Positions 47,252 through 57,002 of a DNA stretch of 64,000 bases are shown here, in pieces. The stretch is from positions 186,001 through 250,000 of the forward strand of contig NZ_FSRU01000002.1 in NCBI RefSeq assembly GCF_900142845.1. Direction: 5' to 3'. The position numbers and the translations under genes were made by a program. Within the stretch, counting starts at the first letter, position 1; each line of letters opens with the position of its first letter. Below the pieces are notes generated by a model. It did not search any database. It was given only the letters and a program-made list of their open reading frames with translations, and was not told where the DNA came from. Source of the DNA: Paraburkholderia phenazinium. Lineage in GTDB: Bacteria > Pseudomonadota > Gammaproteobacteria > Burkholderiales > Burkholderiaceae.

Positions 47252-48655
47252 ATGCGCAACCGTTTCCTGATTGTGTGGGTCTGGCTGTTCCTATGCCCAC
47301 TCTCGGTCGACTACAAGGGCGACGAAGCCGGCAGCCATCTGGCGCAGATCCTGCTCGCCGCGCCGGCGATCGCGGCCGGCTTCGCGCTGATCCTGACCGG
47401 CCCGCGGATAACGGGCCACTCACGGCTTCGCAAGCTGGTCGGCGCGGGGCTGTGCCTGACGCTGGCCGGCAGCGCCATTACGCAACTCTTCCAGCAAAAC
47501 GAAATCGGCAATTACCTGCGTGTGCTGCTGCCGTTCGCGCTGTTCTACCTCGGCTACGTGGTCGCCTGCCACGCGTGGGACGCGAAACGCATCGCCCAGT
47601 TCGAGCGCATCCTGTTCTACGCCATGTCGGTCTCGCTGGTGTTCAGCTTCGTCAACGGCATGATGGAAAGCGCCAATCTCGCGGAAGTGCGCTTTCGCAT
47701 TGTGTCGCCGACGCTGCTTGCCCTGCAGGCGATGCTGATGCACGAGTTCGTGATTTCGCGGCGCTTCGGCAAAATCGCGCTGCTGGTCTTCGCGGGCACC
47801 GTGCTGGTGGAATTGTTCAGCGTCACGCGCAGTCTGGCGATCGGCACCGTGTTGTTGTTTATCTATGCGACCTGGCTGGGCGCGTCGTCGACCTGGCGTC
47901 TGTTCACCTCGGCCATGCGCGCGACGGTGGTGGCCGCGATTATCGCGGCCACCGCGATCGGCGCGGCGTCGCTGGTTCCAGAGGTCGCCGCACACTGGAC
48001 GCAACGCGTCTACGCCGCGAAGACGTCGGAGACCGGCATGGACCCGACGACGGTCACACGCCTCGCTGAAATGCGCGACCAGTACGATCAGGTCACGGCC
48101 TCACCTGGCTCGCTGCTGGTCGGCATGGGCTATGGGCATTGGTATCGCTACTCGCCCACCTATCTCTGGGCGCTGGCCGGCCAGATGACCGCAGCCGATT
48201 TCTACGCGATTCGCGACTGGGGTGCGGGGCATAACTTCTGGGTCTACCAGTTGTATAGCGGCGGCCTGTTGTTCGGCCTCGGCTTGCCCGCGGCGATCCT
48301 GTATGCGGCGTTTCGCGGCAGCATGGCGTATCGGCGTTGGCGGCGCGTCGCGCCCGACATGCCGTTCCTGCCGGTGATGGGCCGCGCGCTGATGATGGTC
48401 ATGAGCCTGCTGGCGATGTCGATTGGCGGCAATCCGCTGGGACCGCGCTTTTCCGGCCTGGTGTTCGGTTTCGGGCTGGGACTGCTGGTGGCCTGCTATG
48501 CCCGTCTGTCGCAGGCGGCGCCGGCCCGCCGGCGGGCGCGCTACGCTGGCGTGGCGCCGGCCGCGCACGTGGTCGAGGTGGGGAGGGCGGCGGATTTGCC
48601 GTCGCCGTTCGGGCGTCGTCCGGATCCGCGGCTCACGGATGGGCGGTTTAGTTGA
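47252..48655 (+). CDS. O-antigen ligase/polymerase-like membrane protein
   Basis: A 467-residue inner-membrane protein with about ten helices and a large periplasmic loop between residues of the second half (around VAAHWTQRVYAAKTSETG to the YSPTYLWALAG region), the Wzy/WaaL pattern. It contains the GHNFWVYQLYSGG motif typical of the ligase/polymerase family. AAGGGGA lies before the ATG at 47252; the frame is open further upstream. It is paired divergently with the GT4 gene. Confidence 0.78.
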   Translation: MRNRFLIVWVWLFLCPLSVDYKGDEAGSHLAQILLAAPAIAAGFALILTGPRITGHSRLRKLVGAGLCLTLAGSAITQLFQQNEIGNYLRVLLPFALFYLGYVVACHAWDAKRIAQFERILFYAMSVSLVFSFVNGMMESANLAEVRFRIVSPTLLALQAMLMHEFVISRRFGKIALLVFAGTVLVELFSVTRSLAIGTVLLFIYATWLGASSTWRLFTSAMRATVVAAIIAATAIGAASLVPEVAAHWTQRVYAAKTSETGMDPTTVTRLAEMRDQYDQVTASPGSLLVGMGYGHWYRYSPTYLWALAGQMTAADFYAIRDWGAGHNFWVYQLYSGGLLFGLGLPAAILYAAFRGSMAYRRWRRVAPDMPFLPVMGRALMMVMSLLAMSIGGNPLGPRFSGLVFGFGLGLLVACYARLSQAAPARRRARYAGVAPAAHVVEVGRAADLPSPFGRRPDPRLTDGRFS

Positions 48656-48666
48656 GCCGCGCGATG

Positions 48667-49524
48667 CTACGCGCCGCGAGGTCCCGCCTCGTAGAACAGC
48701 GCAAATAGTTCGGACTGTGAATTGATGTTGAGCTTCGTATAGATGTGCTTCTTGTGGGCGCGCACGGTTTCGAACGAGATCGATAGTTTTTCGGCAATCG
48801 CCCGCGTCGAGAAGCCGCTCAACGTCAGCATCGCCACCTCTACTTCACGCGCCGTCAGCGGCGTGTGCCCACCGGCTTGTGCCACCTGCGCAAAGCGTTC
48901 CGCGTAGGTCGGCGCATCGACGCCGGCTCCGGCGCCTGGCGCGCCGCCTTCGATCGTCTCGCCGGCATCGTCGATACCCGGCGCATGCGACGCCTCGAAC
49001 GTCTCGTGCGGCAGACGCTGGCGCATCAGCGCAATCACCCACGGTGCGCACAGCGCCAGCACGGCGAGATCGCGCTCGCCATAGCGGTGTGTCGCGCCCA
49101 GCGAAAACGCCAGCGTGTGCCGCGCATCGATCGCATAGTTGAAGTGCACCTCGTCGCCGACGATATTCTTCTTGAAGTAGCGCTGGTAATACGAGGTCAT
49201 CGTGAAGTTGTCGGGCGCGACGTCGGCGAGCGTGACGAAGCCCGATGCGGGCCGCTCGCAGGCGTCGATATAAAACGGGTCGAGCTGATAGAGCGCCGCG
49301 AGATAGTCCTGGAACATCGCGTCGACGGTGCCGTCGGGCGTGGGCGATTCGGCGCATACGAGCGGCGCTTCATCCGGCGCGAAACGCAGTGCCACCCAAT
49401 TATCGAAGGGCACGTAGCGTTCCAGCGCGCGGGTAAGCCGGGTCCAGAACTGCGTGCTGTCGAGCGCCTCGATGACTGCGCCAATTTCGCGGTGAAAGGC
49501 GAGGTCGCGCCATTCGAGTTCCAT
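48667..49524 (-). CDS. LuxR-family transcriptional regulator
   Basis: A 285-residue regulator with a C-terminal LuxR helix-turn-helix (TPLTAREVEVAMLTLSGFST followed by AIAEKLSISFETVRAHKKHIYTKL). The N-terminal 190 residues are not a typical acyl-homoserine-lactone or receiver domain that I recognise, and a Gly/Ala-rich linker joins the two parts. It is divergent from the nitrilase-type hydrolase and permease genes, which it may control. Convergent with the polymerase gene, 11 bases apart. Confidence 0.85.
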   Translation of the reverse strand: MELEWRDLAFHREIGAVIEALDSTQFWTRLTRALERYVPFDNWVALRFAPDEAPLVCAESPTPDGTVDAMFQDYLAALYQLDPFYIDACERPASGFVTLADVAPDNFTMTSYYQRYFKKNIVGDEVHFNYAIDARHTLAFSLGATHRYGERDLAVLALCAPWVIALMRQRLPHETFEASHAPGIDDAGETIEGGAPGAGAGVDAPTYAERFAQVAQAGGHTPLTAREVEVAMLTLSGFSTRAIAEKLSISFETVRAHKKHIYTKLNINSQSELFALFYEAGPRGA

Positions 49525-49714
49525 GCCTGCTCCGTTGAGGGTAACCCAGCCGGGTGATTCCCCGATAAATATGTCTGGTGATAATAGCCCGAAGCTTCAC
49601 AGGCGGCCGAAACAATCTGCCGTCGTCCATGAAGCGGACTGGCAAGGCGCAACAATTCGCATGGGATCCGAGTCAACGCCAAAGCGCTAACCCGGGTCGA
49701 CACAGGAGACATCA

Positions 49715-50533
49715 ATGCAGCTCGAACTGGCGCAGATTCCGATTCAGGATGGCGCGATCGCTCCCAATGTACAACGCGTGCTCGACGTGATCGCGAAGCG
49801 CGCGGCCGGTACGGATCTGATCGTTTTTCCCGAAACGACCCTGTCGGGCTTCCCGACTCGCGACACGGTCGCCGATATCGCGCAGCCGCTCGACGGCGCC
49901 GCCCTGACCCGCGTGCGCAACGCCGCGCGTGCGGCGGGTGTGGCCGTCGCGGTAGGGCTCGCGGAGCGCGACGGCAACCGCTTTTACAACACGACAGTAC
50001 TCATCGACGAGCGAGGCGAGCTGGCGCTGCGCTATCGCAAGACGCATCTGTGGGCGTCGGATGTCGGCGTGTTCGAACCGGGCGACCGCTACGAAGTGTG
50101 CCGCTTCAAGGGCATGACGGTGGGCATGCTGATCTGCTACGACATTGAATTCCCCGAGACCGCGCGAGCGCTCGCCTCGCTCGACGCCGACCTGCTGCTC
50201 GTGACCAACGGCAATATGGATCCGTTCGGCCCGGTGCATCGCCGCGCGATCGTGGCGCGGGCGATGGAAAACCAGATGTTCGCCGCGCTCGTCAACCGCA
50301 CGGGAAGCGGGGACGACAACCTGGTCTTCCCCGGCGAGTCGGCACTGATCGATCCGTTCGGCGACGTCGTCTGCGAAGCGGGTGCCGCGGAGACGGTGCT
50401 GCCGGCGACGCTCGATCCGGCGCGGCTCGAAGGAGCGCGTGAACATTATCGCTACCTGCATGACGCGCGCATCGCACTGGATCTCGAGACGCTCGAGGGC
50501 GACGACGGCCGGCGTGCCCGCGTGATCCGTTAG
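49715..50533 (+). CDS. Nitrilase-superfamily carbon-nitrogen hydrolase
   Basis: A 272-residue hydrolase of the nitrilase superfamily with the Glu-Lys-Cys triad: Glu in IVFPETTLSG, Lys in LRYRKTHLW, Cys in GMLICYDIEFPE. Members hydrolyse amides such as deaminated glutathione, omega-amides or N-carbamoyl compounds. AGGAGA precedes the ATG. The permease gene follows 191 bases later on the same strand; the pair probably imports and hydrolyses an amide or amine-derived compound, but the substrate is not known. Confidence 0.9.
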   Translation: MQLELAQIPIQDGAIAPNVQRVLDVIAKRAAGTDLIVFPETTLSGFPTRDTVADIAQPLDGAALTRVRNAARAAGVAVAVGLAERDGNRFYNTTVLIDERGELALRYRKTHLWASDVGVFEPGDRYEVCRFKGMTVGMLICYDIEFPETARALASLDADLLLVTNGNMDPFGPVHRRAIVARAMENQMFAALVNRTGSGDDNLVFPGESALIDPFGDVVCEAGAAETVLPATLDPARLEGAREHYRYLHDARIALDLETLEGDDGRRARVIR

Positions 50534-50724
50534 GGCGCAGGCGCCGACCCGGCGCTTGCGCAAGCCGCTGTCGTCAGACGCGGCGTTTCAATACCTGAAG
50601 TTGCAGCACTCAACCTGTTTCACCAACCGGGTGATGCGGCACGTCCGTATCACACCCTATCACGCGCAATACAGGCCGTTCGTCTGGCCAGTCTGGCCGG
50701 CGAATATCATGAAGGAGACACTGC

Positions 50725-52086
50725 ATGAGCACTACATCCCCCGCCGAACGCGCGGGCACGCAAACCACCCATCTCAAGCGCACGCTCGGCCTGCCGTCGG
50801 TGTTGCTGTTCGGTCTTGCCTATATGGCGCCGCTGATCGTCTACGGCACCTACGGCGTGCTCGCCAGCGCGAGCGACGACACGGCGGCGCTCGCCTATCT
50901 GATTGCGTTGATCGCCATCGTGTTCACTGCGTTGAGCTACGGCAAGCTGGCGCGGCTCTTCCCGGTAGCGGGATCGGCCTACACGTACACGCGCAAGACC
51001 TTCAGCGCGCATCTGGGCTTCATGATCGGCTGGGCGACGCTGCTCGATTATTTCTTCCTGCCGATGGTGATCTGGCTGATCGGCGCCGCCTATCTGAACG
51101 CGGCTTTTCCGCAGGTGCCGAGCTGGATCTGGATCGTGGCCTTCATCGTGTTGACGAGCGTGCTGAACATCCTCGGTATCGAACTGGCGAACCGCTTCAA
51201 CATCGTGCTGATGGTGGTGCAACTGGCGATCGTCGCACTGTTCGTGGTGCTGTGCTGCCACTATGTGACGGCGGCAATGGGACCGGGTGGCCTGATCTCC
51301 GCCGAGCCGTTCTTCAAGCCGCACGTGCCGTTCTCCGCGACGATGGCCGGCGCCGCGATCGCCGCTTATTCGTACCTCGGCTTCGATGCGGTCTCGACGC
51401 TGACCGAAGAAACCATTGAACCCGAGAAGACCATGCCGCGTGCGATCGTACTGATTGCGCTGATCGGCGGGGCGATCTTCGTGATTGCGGCCTATACGGT
51501 GCAGCTTGCGCATCCGGGCGCGGTGTTCAAGGATCCCGATTCCGCGGCCTTCGAAGTGGCGCGCAAAGTGGGCGGCGATATCTTCGTGACGGTATTCCTG
51601 GCCGGGCTGATTCTCGCGCAATTCGCTTCGGGGATTTCGGCTCAGGCGAGCGTCGGGCGTCTGCTGTATGCGATGGGTCGCGATGAAGTGCTGCCGAGGC
51701 GCATCTTCGGTTTCGTGCATCCGAAGTTCAAGACGCCGGCGATCAACATCGCGATTGCCGGTGCTGTTGGCCTGATTGCCCTGAAGCTCGACGTCGCGAC
51801 CTCCACGTCGTTCATCAACTTCGGCGCGTTTCTCGCGTTCACCGCGGTCAACCTGTGCGTGGTGCGCCAGTACTTTCTCGCGAGAGGCGGTGCGCGGGCC
51901 ATCGGTGTGTTCGGCGGCCTGTTGTTCCCGGTGCTGGGTGCGCTTGCCGATCTGTGGTTGCTGGTGAGCCTGGAGAAAACGGCGCTGGTGCTGGGCGCGA
52001 TCTGGTTCGTGCTGGGACTGGTCTATCTCGGCTGGCTCACGCGGGGCTTCCGCCGGGCGCCGCCGGAAGTGGCCGCGGTTTTGTGA
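50725..52086 (+). CDS. APC-family amino acid/amine permease
   Basis: A 453-residue permease of the amino acid-polyamine-organocation superfamily with twelve helices. The N-terminus LKRTLGLPSVLLFGLAYMAPL and the AYSYLGFDAVSTLTEETIEP region match the APC group that includes putrescine importers (PuuP-like). AAGGAGA precedes the ATG. Substrate is inferred only. Confidence 0.88.
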   Translation: MSTTSPAERAGTQTTHLKRTLGLPSVLLFGLAYMAPLIVYGTYGVLASASDDTAALAYLIALIAIVFTALSYGKLARLFPVAGSAYTYTRKTFSAHLGFMIGWATLLDYFFLPMVIWLIGAAYLNAAFPQVPSWIWIVAFIVLTSVLNILGIELANRFNIVLMVVQLAIVALFVVLCCHYVTAAMGPGGLISAEPFFKPHVPFSATMAGAAIAAYSYLGFDAVSTLTEETIEPEKTMPRAIVLIALIGGAIFVIAAYTVQLAHPGAVFKDPDSAAFEVARKVGGDIFVTVFLAGLILAQFASGISAQASVGRLLYAMGRDEVLPRRIFGFVHPKFKTPAINIAIAGAVGLIALKLDVATSTSFINFGAFLAFTAVNLCVVRQYFLARGGARAIGVFGGLLFPVLGALADLWLLVSLEKTALVLGAIWFVLGLVYLGWLTRGFRRAPPEVAAVL

Positions 52087-52098
52087 GGGGCGGGGCAA

Positions 52099-52112
52099 GC
52101 CGGCATGCCGGC
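52099..52112. terminator. Palindrome after APC permease
   Basis: GCCGGCATGCCGGC is a 14-bp perfect palindrome 12 bases after the permease stop, between two convergent genes. Probable part of a bidirectional terminator. Confidence 0.35.
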
Positions 52113-52159
52113 GGTCCCGGCGGCGCTGCCCGGGTGAATGGGCGGCGCCGTCCTGTGCG

Positions 52160-52342
52160 CTACAGGGACATTTCGAAGGCAGGCCGGAGGAACAGTTCGA
52201 TTGCCATGACGACGAGTCCCATCGCCGCCGCCGACAGCGTCAAGGTGCCGTACTCGTCGTAGCGCGCATCATAGAGGCACGCTACGACGAACAGGATCGC
52301 CAGCAGGTTGGTCAGCCAATCGAAATTTAGCGCGAGGCTCAT
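52160..52342 (-). CDS. Small membrane protein
   Basis: A 60-residue protein with two hydrophobic segments (LTNLLAILFVVACLYDARYDE and LSAAAMGLVVMAIELFL). I do not recognise a family. The start is MSLALNFDW at 52342; an in-frame ATG at 52390 would add 16 polar residues. No strong ribosome-binding site is visible at either, so it is less certain than its neighbours. Confidence 0.5.
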   Translation of the reverse strand: MSLALNFDWLTNLLAILFVVACLYDARYDEYGTLTLSAAAMGLVVMAIELFLRPAFEMSL

Positions 52343-52451
52343 CGGGGAATCCGGGCTCAGCGACCGACTCGCATTGACGAATCGGTCCATTCATTGCGCG
52401 GGATTCTAGCGAGTTGAGCTTACGGATTCGCAACAGAATCGCTTACACGGA

Positions 52452-53348
52452 TTACATCATCTCCCGCTCGATCCATTCCTCCGCCGAGGTGCGCCGCGGC
52501 TGCCATCCCAGCAACTTGCGCGCACGTTCGCCGCGCACCCGGCTATTCGAGCCGAGCCCGTAGTTAGCCATTTCGTAACCCCATTCCTGCTCGGCGTCGG
52601 CGAGCGGCCAGTCTTGCGCCGGGCCCAGTTTCATCGCACGGGCGATGGCGGCGCTCATGTCGCGAAACGACGCCTCGCCGCTCTCGACAAAGTAGAACGT
52701 GCCGGCGGGCGTTTTCTCCAGCGCGAGGCGATACAGATCGACCACATCGTCGATATGCACGTTCGACCAGATATTGCCGCCGCTCCCCACGTGCCGCACG
52801 ACACCGCTTTTCTGCGCCTGGCGCACGAGACGCGGCAGTTGCACGCTGGCGCTGCCGGCCACGGAACCGTGGCCGTAGATCAGCGTGTTGCATAGCACTG
52901 CTGAGCGAATGTTCTGCTGCGCCGCTTCGAGCACCAGACGGTCGATGCCGACACGGGCGGCCTTATCGGCGGTCGGTTCGGGCAAGGCATCCTCATGAAA
53001 GATCGCGGCCGCGCCGGCTTCGCCGCCCGACGCATCGCCGACGATGCTCGAGCCGCTCGTATGCAGAAACGGCTTGCCGGAGCCGGCGAGTCCTTCGATC
53101 AGCGCCTCCACGGCCGCGCGATGATCGCTGCTGGCCGCGTTGACGACAGCATCCGCGGCGCGGGCTTCGGCGATCAGCAGCGCGCGGTCGTCGAGCGCGC
53201 CGACGACCGGTTCGACGCCGAGGCGCTTGAGTTCGGCTGCGTGTTCAGGGTTGCGGATCAGGCCACGCACGTGGTGTCCGGCGCGCACGAAGCCGGCGGC
53301 AATCGAGCCGCCGATAAAACCGCTGGCGCCGGTGATGAAAATATTCAA
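52452..53348 (-). CDS. NAD-dependent epimerase/dehydratase (SDR)
   Basis: A 298-residue extended short-chain dehydrogenase with the N-terminal Rossmann motif FITGASGFIGGSIA (GxxGxxG). It appears to start with TTG at 53348, preceded by AGGAG at proper spacing; no ATG is available nearby. The usual YxxxK catalytic pair is not obvious: the corresponding segment reads LIYGHGS, so it may be an atypical member. It is divergent from a LysR gene that probably controls it. Confidence 0.82.
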   Translation of the reverse strand: MNIFITGASGFIGGSIAAGFVRAGHHVRGLIRNPEHAAELKRLGVEPVVGALDDRALLIAEARAADAVVNAASSDHRAAVEALIEGLAGSGKPFLHTSGSSIVGDASGGEAGAAAIFHEDALPEPTADKAARVGIDRLVLEAAQQNIRSAVLCNTLIYGHGSVAGSASVQLPRLVRQAQKSGVVRHVGSGGNIWSNVHIDDVVDLYRLALEKTPAGTFYFVESGEASFRDMSAAIARAMKLGPAQDWPLADAEQEWGYEMANYGLGSNSRVRGERARKLLGWQPRRTSAEEWIEREMM

Positions 53349-53446
53349 GAGGTTCTCCTGGTAACTGAGAGGACGGGACCGGTTGGGATCCCGCTGCAAT
53401 GGAGCCAGTATCCGCCGTCTTGATTCTGGCAAAAAGCGTGTTAGTC

Positions 53447-53466
53447 TCAAATCAATCTTGACTTGA
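53447..53466. promoter_or_regulatory. Candidate LysR-type operator
   Basis: TCAA-N12-TTGA interrupted palindrome within the 126-bp epimerase/LysR spacer, next to the LysR start codon. LysR regulators usually bind such a site and repress their own gene. Not tested. Confidence 0.35.
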
Positions 53467-53474
53467 AATCAACA

Positions 53475-54362
53475 ATGAAAACGTCCACCGACGAATTGCT
53501 GGTCTTCGTCACCGTGATCGACAGCGGCTCGATCACGGCCGCCGCCGAAAAGCTGCAGCAGACGGTGTCGGGCGTGAGCCGCGCGCTGACGCGGCTTGAG
53601 AAGAAGCTCGACACCGCCTTGATCCGCCGCACGACGCGCCGGCTGCAGCTCACGGAAGAGGGCGTGTTGTTCCTTGGCCGGGCGCGGACGATTCTCGATG
53701 CGATGGAAGAGGCCGAGCAATCCGTCGCCCGGCGGCGCGAGCGGCCGAGCGGACGTCTGCGGGTGGATGCGGCGTCACCCTTCATGCTCCATTGCATTGC
53801 GCCGCATATGAAGGCGTTTTCGGCGCTGTATCCGGAGATCCAGCTGGAGCTGACCAGCAACGAGCGGGTGGTCGACCTGCTCGAGCAGACGGTGGACATC
53901 GCGATCCGGATCGGCGTGCTGCAGGATTCGACGCTGCATGCGCGCTCGCTCGGCAGCAGCAAGCGGCGCATCGTGGCGAGTCCGGGCTATCTGGCGGAGT
54001 GGGGCGAGCCGGATGCCGTCGAGGCGTTGCGTGCGCATCGTCTGATCGGCTTTACCGCGCCCGACCACTTGAACCGCTGGCCGCTGCGCGATGGCGAGCG
54101 TGCTGCGCTGAAGATTGCGCCGTCCATGACGGCCTCGAGCGGCGAGACGATCCGCCAGTTGGCGCTGGCCGATAGCGGCATCGCCTGCCTGTCCGATTTC
54201 ATGACGCTCGCGGACGTGCGCGACGGGCGGCTCGTGCGGATTCTCGAAGACGTGCTGGTTGACGACCGGCAACCGATCAGTGCGGTGTTTTATCAGAGCG
54301 CGTCGCTGGCGGGGCGGGTGCAGGCGTTTCTGGATTTCATCGGGGAGCGGTTGCAGCTTTAA
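53475..54362 (+). CDS. LysR-family transcriptional regulator
   Basis: A 295-residue LysR regulator, with the HTH from TDELLVFVTVIDSGSITAAAEK through GVSRALTRLEKKLD. Among LysR proteins it resembles the CrgA/AaeR-like subgroup by its RRTTRRLQLTEEG motif. The ATG at 53475 is the natural start. It is divergent from the epimerase gene, the likely target. Confidence 0.88.
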   Translation: MKTSTDELLVFVTVIDSGSITAAAEKLQQTVSGVSRALTRLEKKLDTALIRRTTRRLQLTEEGVLFLGRARTILDAMEEAEQSVARRRERPSGRLRVDAASPFMLHCIAPHMKAFSALYPEIQLELTSNERVVDLLEQTVDIAIRIGVLQDSTLHARSLGSSKRRIVASPGYLAEWGEPDAVEALRAHRLIGFTAPDHLNRWPLRDGERAALKIAPSMTASSGETIRQLALADSGIACLSDFMTLADVRDGRLVRILEDVLVDDRQPISAVFYQSASLAGRVQAFLDFIGERLQL

Positions 54363-54676
54363 CAGGGGCCACGCGGCGAACACCAGGCCGAGGCGCAACG
54401 CCTCGGGCCCGTTCCCCTCTTTTTGTCCGCTTGCCACTCATCCCCTCAAACGTGTATATACAAGTCATCGCAAAATGATGGACTTGGGGCAGATGCCCAC
54501 CCTTGGCGCATCGTCATGCACCGCCCCCGGGAATCTCTGCGAAAACCATGCCAGCAGCCACGAAGGGACCCAATGAACCCCTCGGGAAACCCCTAACACC
54601 AGAGCATTAAAAATAAGTTGTATATACAAGCTGACGCCGCTAGACTTCTCTCAAATTGTATAGACAGGACTCTTCC
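54363..54676. promoter_or_regulatory. hut operon control region
   Basis: This 314-base spacer precedes hutH and holds three HutC-type sites. One is TGTATATACA at 54453-54462. A perfect 12-bp palindrome TTGTATATACAA is at 54618-54629, and a weaker half-conserved copy TTGTATAGACAG at 54656-54667 overlaps the leader just before the ATG. The HutC repressor encoded in the operon is expected to bind here and release on urocanate. No gene is seen in it. Confidence 0.75.
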
Positions 54677-56200
54677 ATGATGATTCTCAAGCCCGGCCAC
54701 CTGACTCTCCCGCAACTGCGCCAGATCGCCCGTGAACAGGTCACGCTGCAACTCGATCCCGCCAGCTTTGCCGCCATCGACGCCTGCGCGCAGGCCGTCG
54801 CCGACATCGCCGCGAAGGGTGAGCCCGCTTACGGCATCAACACGGGTTTCGGGCGTCTCGCCAGCACGCACATCCCGCATGAGCAGCTCGAGCTGCTGCA
54901 ACGCAATCTGGTGCTCTCGCATGCGGTCGGCGTGGGGGAGCCGATGTCGCGTCCGGTTGTGCGTCTCCTGATCGCGCTCAAGCTGTCGAGCCTCGGCCGC
55001 GGCCACTCGGGCATCCGCCGCGAAGTGATGGACGCGCTGATCACGCTGTTCAACGCCGACGTGCTGCCGGTGATTCCGGTCAAGGGTTCGGTGGGCGCCT
55101 CGGGCGACCTCGCGCCGCTCGCGCATATGTCGGCCGCGCTGCTGGGCGTCGGCGATGTGATCGCCAAGGGCGAGCGCATCGCCGCTACCGAAGGCCTGCG
55201 CCTCGCCGGCCTCAAGCCGCTCACGCTGCAAGCCAAGGAAGGCCTCGCGCTGCTGAACGGCACGCAAGCCTCGACCGCGCTCGCGCTGTACAACATGTTC
55301 GCGATCGAAGACCTGTACCGCACCGCCCTCGTGGCGGGCGCGCTGTCGGTGGACGCGGCGGCCGGTTCGGTCGCACCGTTCGACCATCGCATCCACGACC
55401 TGCGCGGTCATCAAGGCCAGATCGAAGCGGCGGCGGCCTACCGGTCGCTGCTCGACGGCTCGGGCATCAACCTGTCGCACCGCGATTGCGGCAAGGTGCA
55501 AGACCCGTACAGCCTGCGCTGCCAGCCGCAGGTGATGGGCGCGTGCCTCGACCAGATGCGCCATTCGTCCGACGTGCTGCTGATCGAAGCCAACGCCGTG
55601 TCGGACAACCCGCTGATTTTCCCGGACACCGGCGAAGTGCTGTCGGGCGGTAACTTCCACGCCGAGCCGGTAGCGTTCGCCGCCGACAATCTCGCGCTGG
55701 CCGCGGCCGAAATCGGCGCGCTCGCCGAACGCCGCATCGCACTCCTGATCGATTCGACGCTGTCCGGTCTGCCGCCGTTCCTCGTCCGCGATGGCGGCGT
55801 GAACTCCGGCTTCATGATCGCGCACGTCACGGCGGCGGCGCTCGCCTCGGAGAACAAGACGCTCGCGCATCCGGCTTCGGTCGACTCGCTGCCTACCTCC
55901 GCGAACCAGGAAGACCACGTGTCGATGGCGACGTTTGCGGCGCGCAAGCTCGGCGATATCGCCGAGAACACCGCCAACATTCTCTCGATCGAACTGCTCG
56001 CCGCCGCGCAAGGTGTCGACCTGCGCGCGCCGCACCAGACCAGTCCGAGCCTGCAGCATGTGATGAACACGGTGCGCCACGAAGTCGCGCATTACGAACT
56101 CGATCACTACTTCGCGCCGGATATCGCCGCGGTCACGCGTCTCGTGCAGAACGGCACGATCGCCGCGCACAGCCCGTTTGCGTTCCCGTCGGAACAGTAA
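54677..56200 (+). CDS. hutH: Histidine ammonia-lyase
   Basis: Converts histidine to urocanate and ammonia, the first step of histidine use. The 507-residue protein has the Ala-Ser-Gly triad that forms the MIO electrophile, within [16 protein letters not shown], and the DNPLIF and [10 protein letters not shown] signatures. Start is MMILKPGHL; frame is open 21 bases upstream but that part lies in the operator. First gene of the hut operon. Confidence 0.97.
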   Translation: MMILKPGHLTLPQLRQIAREQVTLQLDPASFAAIDACAQAVADIAAKGEPAYGINTGFGRLASTHIPHEQLELLQRNLVLSHAVGVGEPMSRPVVRLLIALKLSSLGRGHSGIRREVMDALITLFNADVLPVIPVKGSVGASGDLAPLAHMSAALLGVGDVIAKGERIAATEGLRLAGLKPLTLQAKEGLALLNGTQASTALALYNMFAIEDLYRTALVAGALSVDAAAGSVAPFDHRIHDLRGHQGQIEAAAAYRSLLDGSGINLSHRDCGKVQDPYSLRCQPQVMGACLDQMRHSSDVLLIEANAVSDNPLIFPDTGEVLSGGNFHAEPVAFAADNLALAAAEIGALAERRIALLIDSTLSGLPPFLVRDGGVNSGFMIAHVTAAALASENKTLAHPASVDSLPTSANQEDHVSMATFAARKLGDIAENTANILSIELLAAAQGVDLRAPHQTSPSLQHVMNTVRHEVAHYELDHYFAPDIAAVTRLVQNGTIAAHSPFAFPSEQ

Positions 56201-56240
56201 GCAGACTAACGGCACGCATCGCACTCACGGCATATCGAGC

Positions 56241-56936
56241 ATGAACGCACCGGCCTATCAGGGGATCAAGGACTTCATCCTCGCCCGCATTCACGCGGGC
56301 GAATGGGGTGAGGGCGACCAGGTCCCTTCGGAAAACGAGCTCGCACGCGAGTTCAACGTGGCGCGCATGACGGTCAACCGCGCGCTGCGCGAGCTCACCT
56401 CCGAGCAGGTGCTCACGCGCGTGCAGGGTTCGGGCACCTTCGTGGCGCGGCCGAAGTACGAATCGACGCTGGTGGCGATCCGCAGCATTTCCGACGAGAT
56501 CGTCGCGCGTGGTCATCGTTATCAGGCGAAGGTGCTGCATATCGGCGCGGCGATTGCCGACGAGGCGCTCGCCGACGAGATGCAGGTGAGTGCCGGCAGC
56601 CCGGTGTTTCACTCGCGTGTGCTGCATTTCGAAAACGACGAGCCGGTGCAGCTCGAAGAACGCTGGGTCAACCCGGCGGTCGCGCCCGAGTACGCGTTGC
56701 AGGACTTCACCAACACCACGCCGAACCAGTACCTGGTGCGCGTCGCGCCGCTGCAGCGCGTGGAATACCGCATTGAAGCGTCTGTGGCGGATGCCGATAC
56801 CCGGCAACTGCTGACCATGGACGAACTCGAACCGTGCCTCGTGCTGCATCGTCGCACGTGGTCGCAGAGCCTGGTCGCTTCGGTGGCCAATCTCTGGCAT
56901 CCCGGCAGCCGTTACCGCTTCACCGGACACTTCTGA
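56241..56936 (+). CDS. hutC: Histidine-utilisation repressor HutC
   Basis: A GntR-family repressor with an N-terminal winged helix (APAYQGIKDFILARIHAGEW then NELAREFNVARMTVNRALREL) and a C-terminal UTRA domain that senses urocanate. The 231-residue protein lies between hutH and hutU. It should bind the TTGTATATACAA palindrome upstream of hutH and autoregulate. Confidence 0.94.
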   Translation: MNAPAYQGIKDFILARIHAGEWGEGDQVPSENELAREFNVARMTVNRALRELTSEQVLTRVQGSGTFVARPKYESTLVAIRSISDEIVARGHRYQAKVLHIGAAIADEALADEMQVSAGSPVFHSRVLHFENDEPVQLEERWVNPAVAPEYALQDFTNTTPNQYLVRVAPLQRVEYRIEASVADADTRQLLTMDELEPCLVLHRRTWSQSLVASVANLWHPGSRYRFTGHF

Positions 56937-57002
56937 TTTCGCTTATCCGCTCTGCGTTTTTTGACCTGATTCCCGAGTACTTTCCAGCCTCCGAGGGCCA
57001 CC

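Noticed and set aside
54593-56224. 543-codon open frame antisense to hutH
   Set aside because: Composition is that of a reverse-frame shadow and it fully overlaps a secure gene.
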